Below are positions 55,781 to 64,000 of a stretch of 64,000 nucleotides of DNA, piece by piece. The stretch is taken from assembly GCA_964607675.1 (NCBI GenBank), contig CAZSLC010000001.1, forward strand, positions 1-64,000. Reading direction: 5' to 3'. Source of the stretch: CAZSLC01 sp964607675 (lineage in GTDB: Bacteria; Bacteroidota; Bacteroidia; Bacteroidales; UBA932). Positions within the stretch are counted from its first letter, which is position 1, and each line of letters begins with the position of its first letter. The translations under genes were made by a program, and so were the position numbers. The notes beneath the pieces are model-generated. The model searched no databases, was not told the DNA's origin, and saw only the letters and a list, made by a program, of their open reading frames with translations.

Positions 55781-56110
55781 ATGGAAAAATTGAGAAAGGT
55801 GGTAAGCTATGAAAATATGTCTGCTGAACTTTTACAAGCATTCAAAGATAAGTATCCAAAAGGATATGCAGACTATATGGGAGATCTATTTAAAATTGAT
55901 AAACCAGATGGCACTTTTTTCTATGCTGTGACTTTAGAGACATTAGATTCAATCTATCTTGTAAAAATAAAGGTGAAGATCGATGATTATGAAGAGGCCG
56001 AAAAGGATCTTGATGATGAAGATGATAATATCGAAGAAGGAGATGTAGGATTCCCTGATGAAGCAGACAGCTCTTTTCAAGAAGAGGCGACTGAAGATGA
56101 TCAAGAATAG
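55781..56110 (+). CDS. Small acidic conserved hypothetical protein
   Basis: A 109-residue cytoplasmic protein. About 70 N-terminal residues form a compact domain (RKVVSYENMSAELLQAFKDKYPKGYADYMGDLFKIDKPDG then a beta pair ending SIYLVKIKVKIDD). A tail of ~35 residues is dominated by Glu and Asp. It looks like a conserved hypothetical family of Bacteroidota; I know no function. Its last codons overlap the ClC channel start by 14 bp, which indicates coupled translation. The acidic tail may mediate interaction with a basic partner (inference). Confidence 0.8.
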   Translation: MEKLRKVVSYENMSAELLQAFKDKYPKGYADYMGDLFKIDKPDGTFFYAVTLETLDSIYLVKIKVKIDDYEEAEKDLDDEDDNIEEGDVGFPDEADSSFQEEATEDDQE

Positions 56111-57869
56111 TTTAGGTAAGATTTCTTCCTACCTAAAGAGGTTGCCTGAGGCTCGTTTACTCCTCATTTTGGCTATTGTTGTGGGACTTGCTACTGGGGT
56201 GGCAGCTGTCTCCCTAAAGTCTGTTATCCTTCTTATTTCAAAATCTTTGACTGGTTGGATGGGTGAGTATGGGTGGACTTCTTATCTCTATTTGGTCTAT
56301 CCTGGGATTGGTATGTTGATTGCCCTTGTTTTTGTAAGGTACATTGTTAAGGATGATATTAGCCATGGGGTTACAAAAGCTCTGTTGGCTGTTTCCAAAA
56401 ACAAGTCTAAAATTAAACCACATAATACATGGTCATCCCTTATTGCAAGTTCGGTCACTATTGGCTTTGGTGGTTCTGTTGGGGCTGAGGCTCCTATTGT
56501 TTATACAGGTGCTGCAATTGGCTCGAATGTAGCGAGGGTGCTGGGTTTATCTTATAAGCAGATAACTATTCTTCTTGGTTGTGGCGCCGCTGGTGCTGTA
56601 GCTGGTATTTTTAAGGCTCCGATGGCAGGGATATTGTTTACCCTCGAAATACTTTTGTTCAATATCTCTATGACATCAATACTCCCATTGTTAATGTCTT
56701 CAGTTACTGCTACAGCTGTTTCTTATTTGTGTTTAGGAAGGGATGTTTCATTTACTCACTCTGTTGAGCCTTTTGCTATGGGAAATATCCCCTATTATAT
56801 AGTACTTGGTGTATTTTGTGGATTTGTATCTCTTTATTTTACACATACTACCCTTGCAATAGAAGATAGAGTGAAAAAAATTTCTAACCCATTTAAAAGG
56901 TGGGGGATATGTGCTTTGTTGCTTGGAATTGTAATTTTTCTTTTTCCTCCCCTTTTTGGAGAAGGTTATGCCTCTCTTTCAAATCTCCTCAATGGTAATC
57001 CTATGGAGGGACTTAACAACTCTTTATTTAGGTCTCTGTTGCAATATAAATGGTTTGTCCCCATCTTCTTTGGGGCTGTTTTGGTTTTGAAGGTCTTTGC
57101 GATGTCGTTTACCAATGCAGGGGGGGGAGTCGGAGGGACATTTGGCCCTACTCTGATTGTGGGTGGAATAGCAGGTTTTATCCTTGCAAGAATTTTCAAT
57201 TTGATTGGTTTTACCACCCTTCCAGAGGCCAATTTTGTGATGGTGGGGATGGCTGGCCTCATGGCTGGTGTTATGCAGGCACCCATGACTGCAATCTTTT
57301 TAATCGCCGAAATAACTGGTGGGTATGAGTTGTTGATGCCACTGATTATCTCCTCTACCATATCATTTGCTACTATTCGTTCTTTTGAGCCATACTCTAT
57401 CTACACCAAGAGAATTGCAAAAAGTGGAGAACTCCTCACTCATGATAGTGATAGGGCTGTTTTGACATTGCTTAAAACATCTGATCTTGTTGAAAAAGAT
57501 TTTATCCCTGTGGAAGTGGAGTCTTCTTTGGGGGAAGTTGTAGAAAGTGTAGAGAAATCTAAAAGAAATTTGTTTCCTGTATTAGATAAAGATGGTTGTT
57601 TCCAAGGGATTATTTCCCTTGACGATATTAGAGAAATAATGTTCAATAGAGATCTTTATTCAGCAGTATATGTCTATAATATTATGAAAGAGGCTCCTGC
57701 TGTTGTATTTATTGATGAGAAAATGGATAGTGTCATGGATAAATTTGAACAATCGGAAGCATGGAATTTGCCAGTAGTAGATAAAGAGAATAAATATATA
57801 GGATTTGTTTCAAAGTCTAAGATATTTTCTTCTTATAGAGACCAACTTCATCAAGTATCACACGAATAA
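56097..57869 (+). CDS. ClC-family chloride channel/antiporter with CBS pair
   Basis: 590 residues from the ATG at 56097; the frame opens at 56058 inside the preceding gene. The ClC membrane part shows the gating-glutamate motif as GGSVGAEAPIVYTGAAIGSN (the Glu is kept, the usual GREGP Arg is Ala) and the GGVGGTFGPTLIVGG filter region. There is no clear GSGIP loop at the first selectivity motif. Residues ~455-590 form two CBS domains (FIPVEVESSLGEVVESVEKSKRNLFPVLD; AVVFIDEKMDSVMDKFEQSEAWNLPVVD) that usually bind nucleotides. It moves chloride or a related anion across the inner membrane. tex follows 3 bp later. Confidence 0.92.
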   Translation: MIKNSLGKISSYLKRLPEARLLLILAIVVGLATGVAAVSLKSVILLISKSLTGWMGEYGWTSYLYLVYPGIGMLIALVFVRYIVKDDISHGVTKALLAVSKNKSKIKPHNTWSSLIASSVTIGFGGSVGAEAPIVYTGAAIGSNVARVLGLSYKQITILLGCGAAGAVAGIFKAPMAGILFTLEILLFNISMTSILPLLMSSVTATAVSYLCLGRDVSFTHSVEPFAMGNIPYYIVLGVFCGFVSLYFTHTTLAIEDRVKKISNPFKRWGICALLLGIVIFLFPPLFGEGYASLSNLLNGNPMEGLNNSLFRSLLQYKWFVPIFFGAVLVLKVFAMSFTNAGGGVGGTFGPTLIVGGIAGFILARIFNLIGFTTLPEANFVMVGMAGLMAGVMQAPMTAIFLIAEITGGYELLMPLIISSTISFATIRSFEPYSIYTKRIAKSGELLTHDSDRAVLTLLKTSDLVEKDFIPVEVESSLGEVVESVEKSKRNLFPVLDKDGCFQGIISLDDIREIMFNRDLYSAVYVYNIMKEAPAVVFIDEKMDSVMDKFEQSEAWNLPVVDKENKYIGFVSKSKIFSSYRDQLHQVSHE

Positions 57870-57872
57870 GCC

Positions 57873-60017
57873 ATGAAAGCAATTTATTTAAATTTTATTT
57901 CATCCAAGTTGTCTGTTGCAAATTGGAGGGTTGAACATTGTATCTCTTTAATCGAAGATGGTGCCACAGTGCCATTTATTTCTCGTTACAGAAAAGAGAT
58001 GACTGGGGGGCTCGATGAGTCGCAGGTGGCAGAGATTAAGCACTATCATGCCAAATTTGAGGACCTTGAAAAAAGAAAATTAGGGATCATCAACTCTATA
58101 GAAGAACAGGGTAAAATGAGCGATACTCTTAAAAAAGAGATTGATAATTGTACTGATGCTCAGCTACTTGAAGATCTATATTTACCCTATAGACCTAAAA
58201 GAAAAACCAAGGCTTCTATTGCGAAGGCAAAGGGACTTGAGCCACTTGCCGAGTTGATTTTTAATTGTAAACTGGTCTGTATTGATGATGAAGCAGAAAA
58301 ATATCTGTCTGACGAAGTTGAAACCACAGATGATGCCCTCTCAGGGGCAAGAGACATCATTGCAGAGTGGGTTGCAGAGGATTCACTTGTCAGAGGAGAA
58401 TTGCGAAACTGTTATTCTAAAAAGGGGAAAATGTGCAGCAAACTGGCAAAAGGGAAAGATGAGGAGAGTGACCAAGTGCTGAAATATAAAAACTATTTCA
58501 ATTTTGCAGAAGAGATATCAAAAGCTCCATCTCACAGGGTATTAGCTGTACTGAGAGGTGCGGCGGAGGGGATTTTAAGCGTCAAAATAGATGTTGATTC
58601 TCAGGAGATGACAGATAAAATGTATGACAAGATCATAAAGGGGAAAAGGGTTCCTTCACAACAAGTGGCATCCCAGATTGATTGTGCAGTAGAAGATTCC
58701 TACAAAAGGTTGCTCCATCCTTCCATCGAAAATGAGGTGCTAAAAATGGTTAAAGAGAGGGCCGATTTGGAATCAATAAAAGTCTTTGGGGAGAATTTGA
58801 GACAGCTCCTTTTGGCCCCTCCGTTGGGGCAGAAGAGGGTGCTTGCCATTGATCCAGGTTTTAGGACTGGCTGTAAGGTTGTCTGCCTTGATGCACAAGG
58901 TGCACTCCTTCACAATGATACTATTTTTCCCCATCCACCGATCAATGAAAAGGGGCTGGCAATGAAAAAGCTGAGCAACCTAATAGAATCATACAAAATT
59001 GAGGTCATTGCTATTGGAAATGGTACAGCAGGGAGAGAGACTGAGGATTTTATTAAGAGGATGCGCCTTGATGAGGGGTTGAAGGTCTATTCGGTAAGTG
59101 AAGATGGGGCCTCTGTTTATTCAGCTTCACCAACTGCAAGGGAGGAATTTCCAGATTATGATGTCACAGTGCGAGGGGCTGTTTCAATAGGGAGGAGGAT
59201 CATGGATCCATTGGCAGAACTTGTTAAAATCGATCCCAAGTCAATAGGGGTGGGACAATATCAACATGATGTAGATCAGTCACTTCTGAAAGAGAGACTG
59301 GACTCTGTAGTGGAGAGTTGTGTCAATATGGTTGGGGTCAATCTCAATACTGCAAGTAAACACCTACTTAGCTATGTTTCAGGGATAGGTCCCTCCGTAG
59401 CAGCAAGCATAGTGGAGTTTAGAACCACAAATGGTCCATTTTCCCGCAGGGGTGAACTTCTAAAGGTAAAGAGGCTTGGAGAAAAAGTGTTTGAGCAATG
59501 TGCTGGTTTTCTCAGAATTCCAGGGGCACAAAATCCCCTTGACAATTCGGCTGTCCATCCAGAGAGGTATCCTTTGGTAGAGAAGATGGCTTCTGATTTA
59601 AAAATATCTCTCAATGAATTAATATCTGATGATAAGGTGAGGGGTGCCGTAGATCTGAAAAAGTATGTTTCGCAGGAGGTGGGGATGCCAACTCTAACTG
59701 ACATCATGGATGAGTTGTCTAAACCTGGAAGAGACCCGAGAGCATCAATAAAAGTCTTTGAATTCTCTGAAGAGATTAGGTCGATAGAGGATCTCAAAGA
59801 GGGGATGATCCTACCTGGAATAATTACCAATATTACCAATTTTGGGGCTTTTGTCGATATTGGAATCAAACAAAATGGCCTTATACACATCTCTCATCTA
59901 TCTGATAAATATGTATCTAACCCAGCAGATGTAGTTAAACTTCATCAACACGTCGAGGTAAAAGTCCTTGAAATAGACTTTAGAAGGGAGAGAATAGCCC
60001 TCTCGTTAGTTCATTGA
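57873..60017 (+). CDS. tex: Tex-family S1 RNA-binding protein
   Basis: A 714-residue Tex protein: the N-terminal helical Tex domain (FISRYRKEMTGGLDESQVAEI, LYLPYRPKRKTKA), a YqgF/RNase H-like core (RVLAIDPGFRTGCKVVCLD, IAIGNGTAGRETEDF), a helix-hairpin-helix region (LLSYVSGIGPSVAASIVEFR), and a C-terminal S1 domain (GMILPGIITNITNFGAFVDIGIKQNGLIHISHLSD). Tex acts in transcription and RNA turnover. It begins 3 bp after the ClC gene and converges on the EamA transporter with a 4-bp gap. Confidence 0.95.
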   Translation: MKAIYLNFISSKLSVANWRVEHCISLIEDGATVPFISRYRKEMTGGLDESQVAEIKHYHAKFEDLEKRKLGIINSIEEQGKMSDTLKKEIDNCTDAQLLEDLYLPYRPKRKTKASIAKAKGLEPLAELIFNCKLVCIDDEAEKYLSDEVETTDDALSGARDIIAEWVAEDSLVRGELRNCYSKKGKMCSKLAKGKDEESDQVLKYKNYFNFAEEISKAPSHRVLAVLRGAAEGILSVKIDVDSQEMTDKMYDKIIKGKRVPSQQVASQIDCAVEDSYKRLLHPSIENEVLKMVKERADLESIKVFGENLRQLLLAPPLGQKRVLAIDPGFRTGCKVVCLDAQGALLHNDTIFPHPPINEKGLAMKKLSNLIESYKIEVIAIGNGTAGRETEDFIKRMRLDEGLKVYSVSEDGASVYSASPTAREEFPDYDVTVRGAVSIGRRIMDPLAELVKIDPKSIGVGQYQHDVDQSLLKERLDSVVESCVNMVGVNLNTASKHLLSYVSGIGPSVAASIVEFRTTNGPFSRRGELLKVKRLGEKVFEQCAGFLRIPGAQNPLDNSAVHPERYPLVEKMASDLKISLNELISDDKVRGAVDLKKYVSQEVGMPTLTDIMDELSKPGRDPRASIKVFEFSEEIRSIEDLKEGMILPGIITNITNFGAFVDIGIKQNGLIHISHLSDKYVSNPADVVKLHQHVEVKVLEIDFRRERIALSLVH

Positions 60018-60021
60018 TCTT

Positions 60022-60912
60022 CTATTTTTTTTGTGTAATAATGACGCCTAATACAACGACAGATATCCCGATAATCTGAATAGCTGTGAATGTCTCATGT
60101 CCATAAATATATGCTCCAAATGCAGAAACAGCAGGTATTAGCGAGGTGAAGATGCTTGTTCTTGTGATACCGATATGCTGAAGAGATTTCACATAGAACA
60201 GAAAAGATACTGATGAGCAAAGAATAGCAAGAGATATCAATGGTATTAAAACTTCGCTTCTAAAAAAGTGAGACGAAAAACTATCCAGACCAAATATTAA
60301 AAATAAAGGTAAAAAATAGATTGCACCTATGATAAACTGATAAGTGGTAATAGTATAACTATTGTATTTTTCAGTGAGCTTTTTGGCGGTTGTGGTATAA
60401 CCTACAGATCCTAAAACAGCCATGAACAACAATGCAATACCCCACCAATACTCTGCACTTAGGCTACCATCTTTGAATACCATCATCCCTATTCCAGGGA
60501 TAGTAATAATAACTCCAAAAATATTCCATCCTGAAATTTTCTCTTTGTAAAAAATCTGAGCAGAGATAAGGGCAAAAATGGGTATTGTTGCTATTATGAC
60601 AGAACTCAGAGTGGGGGAGTTAGTTGCCTTTATTCCATATACTTCACCAATAAAATAGATAAATGGCTCAAAAAAAACCATTAATAAAAACCATTTGATA
60701 TCTTTTCTCTCTATTTTCTCAAGTTTTTTTCCAATCAATGAGAAGATAAGAAGGGCGACGCCAGCAATCAACATCCTGAAAAAAACGAAAGTAAAAATAT
60801 GGGAGCCTGAAAGGATAAGTTGGTTGGTCCATATAAATGAGAACCCCCATAAGACGATAGCCGATATTATGTAAAAATAATAAATAGGCTTAATTTTATT
60901 ATCATTATTCAT
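60022..60912 (-). CDS. EamA/DMT-superfamily transporter
   Basis: A 296-residue inner-membrane protein with ten predicted helices arranged as two EamA repeats: the first begins IISAIVLWGFSFIWTNQLIL, the second ISGWNIFGVIITIPGIGMMVF. It ends IIGISVVVLGVIITQKK. Members export amino acids or other small metabolites; the substrate here is unknown. It overlaps the end of the dihydroorotase gene by 8 bp and is probably the last gene of that operon. Confidence 0.92.
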   Translation of the reverse strand: MNNDNKIKPIYYFYIISAIVLWGFSFIWTNQLILSGSHIFTFVFFRMLIAGVALLIFSLIGKKLEKIERKDIKWFLLMVFFEPFIYFIGEVYGIKATNSPTLSSVIIATIPIFALISAQIFYKEKISGWNIFGVIITIPGIGMMVFKDGSLSAEYWWGIALLFMAVLGSVGYTTTAKKLTEKYNSYTITTYQFIIGAIYFLPLFLIFGLDSFSSHFFRSEVLIPLISLAILCSSVSFLFYVKSLQHIGITRTSIFTSLIPAVSAFGAYIYGHETFTAIQIIGISVVVLGVIITQKK

Positions 60913-62281
60913 CTGTACAATTAAATAATAATCTTTTGGAATTAGTTTGTGAAGTCAACTCTCCGTTTTTTACTACAGAGGTACCATTGATATATGTGTC
61001 AATAATTTTTGTGTGAAATATTTTTCCTTCAAAAGGAGACCATCCGCACTTATATGCGATATTGTCTTTAGATACTCTATAATTTATCTCTTCAGAAGAT
61101 TGAAGAATCACTAAATCAGCATAATATCCCTCTCTAATAAATCCTCTTTTAGAAATGTTAAAACATCTTGCAGGGGCATGACACATTGCCTCTACCACCT
61201 CTTCTTTTGAAAATATTCCTTTAAAAGCGAGTTCCATCACTATTTGGAGGGAATGTTGAACCAAGGGCAATCCTGAAGGGGATGATATATATAGATTGTC
61301 CTTTTCTGAATAGAGATGTGGTGCGTGATCTGTCGCAAGGGCAGAGATAACACCATCTTTTATCCCTCTTCTAATAGAGAGCATATCCCCCTCACTTTTT
61401 ATGGCAGGATTACACTTGATAAAATTGCCATATTTTTGGTAATCTTTATCACTAAACCACAGATAATGGACACACGCCTCTGCTGTGATGAATGGGTAGT
61501 CTTTCCTAATTTTTGACAAAGTATCAATCTCCTCTTTGGTGCTTATGTGGAGGATATGTATCCTCGAAGAGTGCTTAATGGCAAGTTCAATGGCACAATT
61601 AGAAGACTTGATACATGCCTCTCTACTCCTTATAACGGGATGCATTGATGTGGGGATATTATCTCCGTATTCATTCTTAGCTAACGTTAAATTCTTATTA
61701 ATAACGTCATTGTCTTCGCAATGAATGGCTATCAAAGTGGGTGAATATTTGAAGATATTCTCTAAACTATCCTTGTTGTCAACAAGCAATTGTCCTGTTG
61801 AAGAGCCCATAAAGATTTTAATACCACAAACACTCTTTGGATCCACTTTCACGATCTCTGATAAATTGTCGTTATTTGCCCCAAGGTAAAATGAGTAATT
61901 GGTGTAAGAGTTGGTTGCAGCTATTGAATATTTGCCCTCCAACTCTTCGATGGTGCAGATGGGAGGGGTATTATTGGGCATATCCATAAACGATGTCACC
62001 CCACCAAGGGCAGCTGCGGCACTTTCAGAGTGTATATCCCCTTTGTATGTAGCACCAGGCTGGCGAAAATGAACTTGATCATCAATAACCCCTGGAATTA
62101 ATATTTTACCTCTGCCCTCTATTACTTCATCGCATCCCTCTTCTGCCTCTCTTAAGAGATTGCTGTAATGTTGATCAGAGGCATTAAGAATCATCCCAAT
62201 CTTCTCATTATCAATTAAAAGGCTACCTAAAAAAGATAGCCCTTCATTAATAATCAATATCTCTTTTATGAGTTTTTTCAT
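60905..62281 (-). CDS. pyrC: Dihydroorotase (amidohydrolase family)
   Basis: 458 residues from the ATG at 62281; the frame reaches 62329 inside the upstream gene. Metal-site motifs are GVIDDQVHFRQPG, in which Gln replaces the first His of the usual DxHxH, a change I believe is common in Bacteroidota dihydroorotases. Others are GIKIFMGSSTG, IAIHCEDNDVI, RIHILHISTKEE and ATDHAPH. It converts carbamoyl-aspartate to dihydroorotate in pyrimidine synthesis. The ATG overlaps the glycosyltransferase stop (ATGA), giving tight coupling. Other cyclic amidohydrolases are possible but less likely. Confidence 0.88.
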   Translation of the reverse strand: MKKLIKEILIINEGLSFLGSLLIDNEKIGMILNASDQHYSNLLREAEEGCDEVIEGRGKILIPGVIDDQVHFRQPGATYKGDIHSESAAAALGGVTSFMDMPNNTPPICTIEELEGKYSIAATNSYTNYSFYLGANNDNLSEIVKVDPKSVCGIKIFMGSSTGQLLVDNKDSLENIFKYSPTLIAIHCEDNDVINKNLTLAKNEYGDNIPTSMHPVIRSREACIKSSNCAIELAIKHSSRIHILHISTKEEIDTLSKIRKDYPFITAEACVHYLWFSDKDYQKYGNFIKCNPAIKSEGDMLSIRRGIKDGVISALATDHAPHLYSEKDNLYISSPSGLPLVQHSLQIVMELAFKGIFSKEEVVEAMCHAPARCFNISKRGFIREGYYADLVILQSSEEINYRVSKDNIAYKCGWSPFEGKIFHTKIIDTYINGTSVVKNGELTSQTNSKRLLFNCTDE

Positions 62282-63003
62282 CTTTTTTTTCCACCTATTT
62301 TTCTCATCTTCAATGATAGCACTCCCCAAAAAGCTTCGCCGAAAATTGAACTACTCATTTTTGAAGTACCCTCTTTTCTGTCAACAAAGATAATAGGCAC
62401 TTCGCCTATTTTAAAGCCTAATTTGTAGGCATTGTATTTCATCTCGATTTGAAAGCCATAGCCTTTCATATGGATATTATTTAGATCCATGCTCTCCAAC
62501 AGCTCTCTTTTGTAACAAACAAATCCAGCTGTAGCATCGTATATTTTCATCCTCAATATGGTCCTTACATAGGTAGAGGCTCCATAAGAGATCAATACCC
62601 TTTTTAAGGGCCAGTCCATCACAGTGATGCCGTTGCAGTAGCGAGATCCTATAGCAAGGTCATATCCATCTTTACAAGCTTCATACAACCTTTTGAGATC
62701 TTCAGGATTGTGAGAAAAATCTGCATCCATCTCAAAGATATAATCATATTTTTTCTCAATTGCCCAATTGAAACCTGCCAAATAAGCAGTGCCAAGACCT
62801 AATTTTCCCTCTCTTTGAATAAGATACAGGGAATCATGAAACTCTTTTTGTAAAGAGATGACTATGTTTGCTGTACCATCAGGTGAACCGTCATCAATTA
62901 TAAGAATATGGAAATCATCATCAAAAGAGAATACTTTTCTGATAATCTTCTCAATATTTTCCTTCTCGTTGTAAGTAGGGATAATAACAAGCTTTTCTGC
63001 CAT
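62278..63003 (-). CDS. Polyprenol monophosphomannose synthase-type glycosyltransferase (GT2)
   Basis: 241 residues from the ATG at 63003. The open frame reaches 63159 but the extra 52 residues are not family-like and would overlap the divergent outer-membrane gene. It has the GT-A fold with PTYNEKENIEKII, IIDDGSPDGTANI, EMDADFSHNPEDL (DxD metal site), and AIGSRYCNGI. The C-terminal VPIIFVDRKEGTSKMSSSIFGEAFWG is typical of DPM1-like enzymes. It transfers a sugar, usually mannose, from a nucleotide sugar to a polyprenyl phosphate for later extracytoplasmic glycosylation. It heads an operon with dihydroorotase and the EamA transporter. Confidence 0.93.
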   Translation of the reverse strand: MAEKLVIIPTYNEKENIEKIIRKVFSFDDDFHILIIDDGSPDGTANIVISLQKEFHDSLYLIQREGKLGLGTAYLAGFNWAIEKKYDYIFEMDADFSHNPEDLKRLYEACKDGYDLAIGSRYCNGITVMDWPLKRVLISYGASTYVRTILRMKIYDATAGFVCYKRELLESMDLNNIHMKGYGFQIEMKYNAYKLGFKIGEVPIIFVDRKEGTSKMSSSIFGEAFWGVLSLKMRKIGGKKR

Positions 63004-63028
63004 ACACTTTATTTGAAAGTCAGTGCCC

Positions 63029-63036
63029 CAAAGGTA
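63029..63036 (-). promoter_or_regulatory. -7 promoter element of the glycosyltransferase operon
   Basis: Minus-strand TACCTTTG (TAnnTTTG) ends 25 bases before the ATG at 63003, inside the 73-bp gap to the divergent outer-membrane gene. This supports the short start of the glycosyltransferase. Confidence 0.5.
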
Positions 63037-63076
63037 GAAAAAATTATTATCTTCGTAAATTATTATATAACCTAAA

Positions 63077-64000
63077 ATGAAAAAAATATTATCAATACTA
63101 ATATTTGCAACTCTATTTTCTCCATTTGTGATGGGACAAAAGTTTTTATGGGATGTCAACTATAGGATGAATTTTGATAATAGAGAATACTCTACCATGC
63201 AGACAACAAATAAGTCGCAAACTTTATTTGGAGCATTTTTAACACCTCAAATTGGATTTGGTATTGGAGACCACTCTGTGATGTTTGGGGGCAATCTACT
63301 TAGAAACTTTGGGCAACAACAGCCAAAATATCATGGTGACTTGATGCTATATTACAATTATAATTCTGAGAGATTCAAAGCAAATGTTGGTTCTTTTCCA
63401 TCTCACAAATTAATTGGAGGGTATTCAACTGCTTTTTTTAGTGATGATATTCTCTATTATGATACATCTATAGAAGGAATACAACTCCAATATTGGGGTA
63501 AAAGGGGCTTTTTCGAGTTAGTCCTTGATTGGCTTAGTATGAAGGATGGTGATGCCAAAGAGATTTTTGCAATATATTCTGCAACAAGATGGAATTTTGA
63601 TTGGTTCTTCCTCGGTTACAATGCCGACTTAGGTCACTATGTTGGAAATGGTGGAGTTGTCAACGTGGTTGACAATTATCTCGTCTATCCATTTATCGGT
63701 TTAGATCTCTCTAAAACCATCAATTTTGAGAAGGCTGAGTTAAAGTTAGGATGGATGCAGTCGGTGCAAAGAGATAGATATTATGTTGGAGACTTTGTCT
63801 ATCCTAATGGAGCTATGATTGAGTTAGGATTAGAGAAGTGGAATATAGGCATAAATAATTCTTTTTACTATGGGGATAATTTGATGCCTTACTACTATAA
63901 CACTGATTATTACGGAGACCAATATGGCAGTTGGGTCTATCACGGAGAACTTTTTTACCATACAGATTCTAAAATCTATGATAAACTTGAAGTCTATTGG
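63077..64000 (+). CDS. Exported outer-membrane protein, N-terminal part (partial)
   Basis: An open frame from ATG 63077 to the right edge, 308 codons without a stop. A signal peptide (MKKILSILIFATLFSPFVMG-like, cleavage near GQ) is followed by strand-rich sequence heavy in Tyr, Phe, Asn and Gly: FGAFLTPQIGFGIGDHSVMF, LMLYYNYNSERFKANVG and FDWFFLGYNADLGHYVGN. This suits an outer-membrane beta-barrel, possibly of a porin or capsule-export type; I do not recognise the family. It is divergent from the glycosyltransferase. The C-terminus lies outside the window. Confidence 0.82.
   Translation, partial: MKKILSILIFATLFSPFVMGQKFLWDVNYRMNFDNREYSTMQTTNKSQTLFGAFLTPQIGFGIGDHSVMFGGNLLRNFGQQQPKYHGDLMLYYNYNSERFKANVGSFPSHKLIGGYSTAFFSDDILYYDTSIEGIQLQYWGKRGFFELVLDWLSMKDGDAKEIFAIYSATRWNFDWFFLGYNADLGHYVGNGGVVNVVDNYLVYPFIGLDLSKTINFEKAELKLGWMQSVQRDRYYVGDFVYPNGAMIELGLEKWNIGINNSFYYGDNLMPYYYNTDYYGDQYGSWVYHGELFYHTDSKIYDKLEVYW

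Noticed and set aside
63004..63159. 52-residue extension of the glycosyltransferase
   Set aside because: It would run through the TACCTTTG element and into the divergent outer-membrane gene; the GT2 fold starts at MAEKLVIIPTYNE.
1..64000. Search for CRISPR arrays, insertion sequences, integrases, toxin-antitoxin pairs and rRNA
   Set aside because: No periodic repeats, transposase or integrase motifs, or rRNA sequence were seen on either strand.

Overview
The window is a gene-dense, AT-rich piece of a Bacteroidota chromosome, most likely order Bacteroidales; the family cannot be fixed from sequence alone. Supporting signs are a 286-residue primary sigma factor without region 1.1, TAnnTTTG -7 promoter elements, little use of Shine-Dalgarno sites, DUF4252 proteins beside an ECF sigma factor, ~800-residue FtsX-type permeases and a Bacteroidota-type dihydroorotase. 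I see no transposases, phage genes, CRISPR arrays or rRNA. One tRNA gene, Thr(CGT), is present.

Layout. 1-11955: the end of a histidine kinase with its OmpR-type regulator, an M28 aminopeptidase lipoprotein, ruvC, an ECF sigma/anti-sigma module bracketed by two DUF4252 proteins, a Kef-type antiporter, a LOG-family protein, a short UvrA paralogue, a YugP-type metallopeptidase and desulfoferrodoxin. 12013-41379: a large export locus. Operon A is one ABC ATPase plus two FtsX-type permeases. Operon B is tolC, an HlyD-type adaptor and six more permeases. A divergent NtrC-type regulator and histidine kinase follow. Between A and B lie a copper ATPase gene with an HMA-AraC fusion regulator, and a membrane protein/winged-helix pair. 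41435-54855: tRNA-Thr, a flavoprotein, a degenerate FAH-like protein, DNA polymerase III epsilon, dnaN, an HtrA protease, rpoD, an M3 peptidase, an alanine symporter, argS and a radical-SAM protein. 54872-64000: an outer-membrane barrel, an acidic small protein, a ClC channel, Tex, an EamA transporter, dihydroorotase, a polyprenol-phosphate glycosyltransferase and a truncated outer-membrane protein.

The most interesting system is the export locus. It has eight large permeases for one ATPase. The intergenic regions in front of the ATPase operon and the tolC operon share one architecture: a TGGCAC -24-like box, then 53 or 54 bp upstream a perfect TGTCAA-N5-TTGACA palindrome, then a degenerate copy exactly 22 bp further away. 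The NtrC-type regulator encoded next to tolC (GAFTDA loop, Fis-type helix-turn-helix) is the obvious protein to bind them. This points to one sigma-54-controlled regulon that joins two physically separated operons into a single export machine.

Other points of note: a perfect 15-bp inverted repeat fills part of the spacer of a consensus promoter ahead of the winged-helix operon; the metal-binding residues of an FAH-fold protein appear lost; three convergent gene pairs have abutting stop codons with no intergenic base; and two genes start exactly 7 nt after a -7 element.
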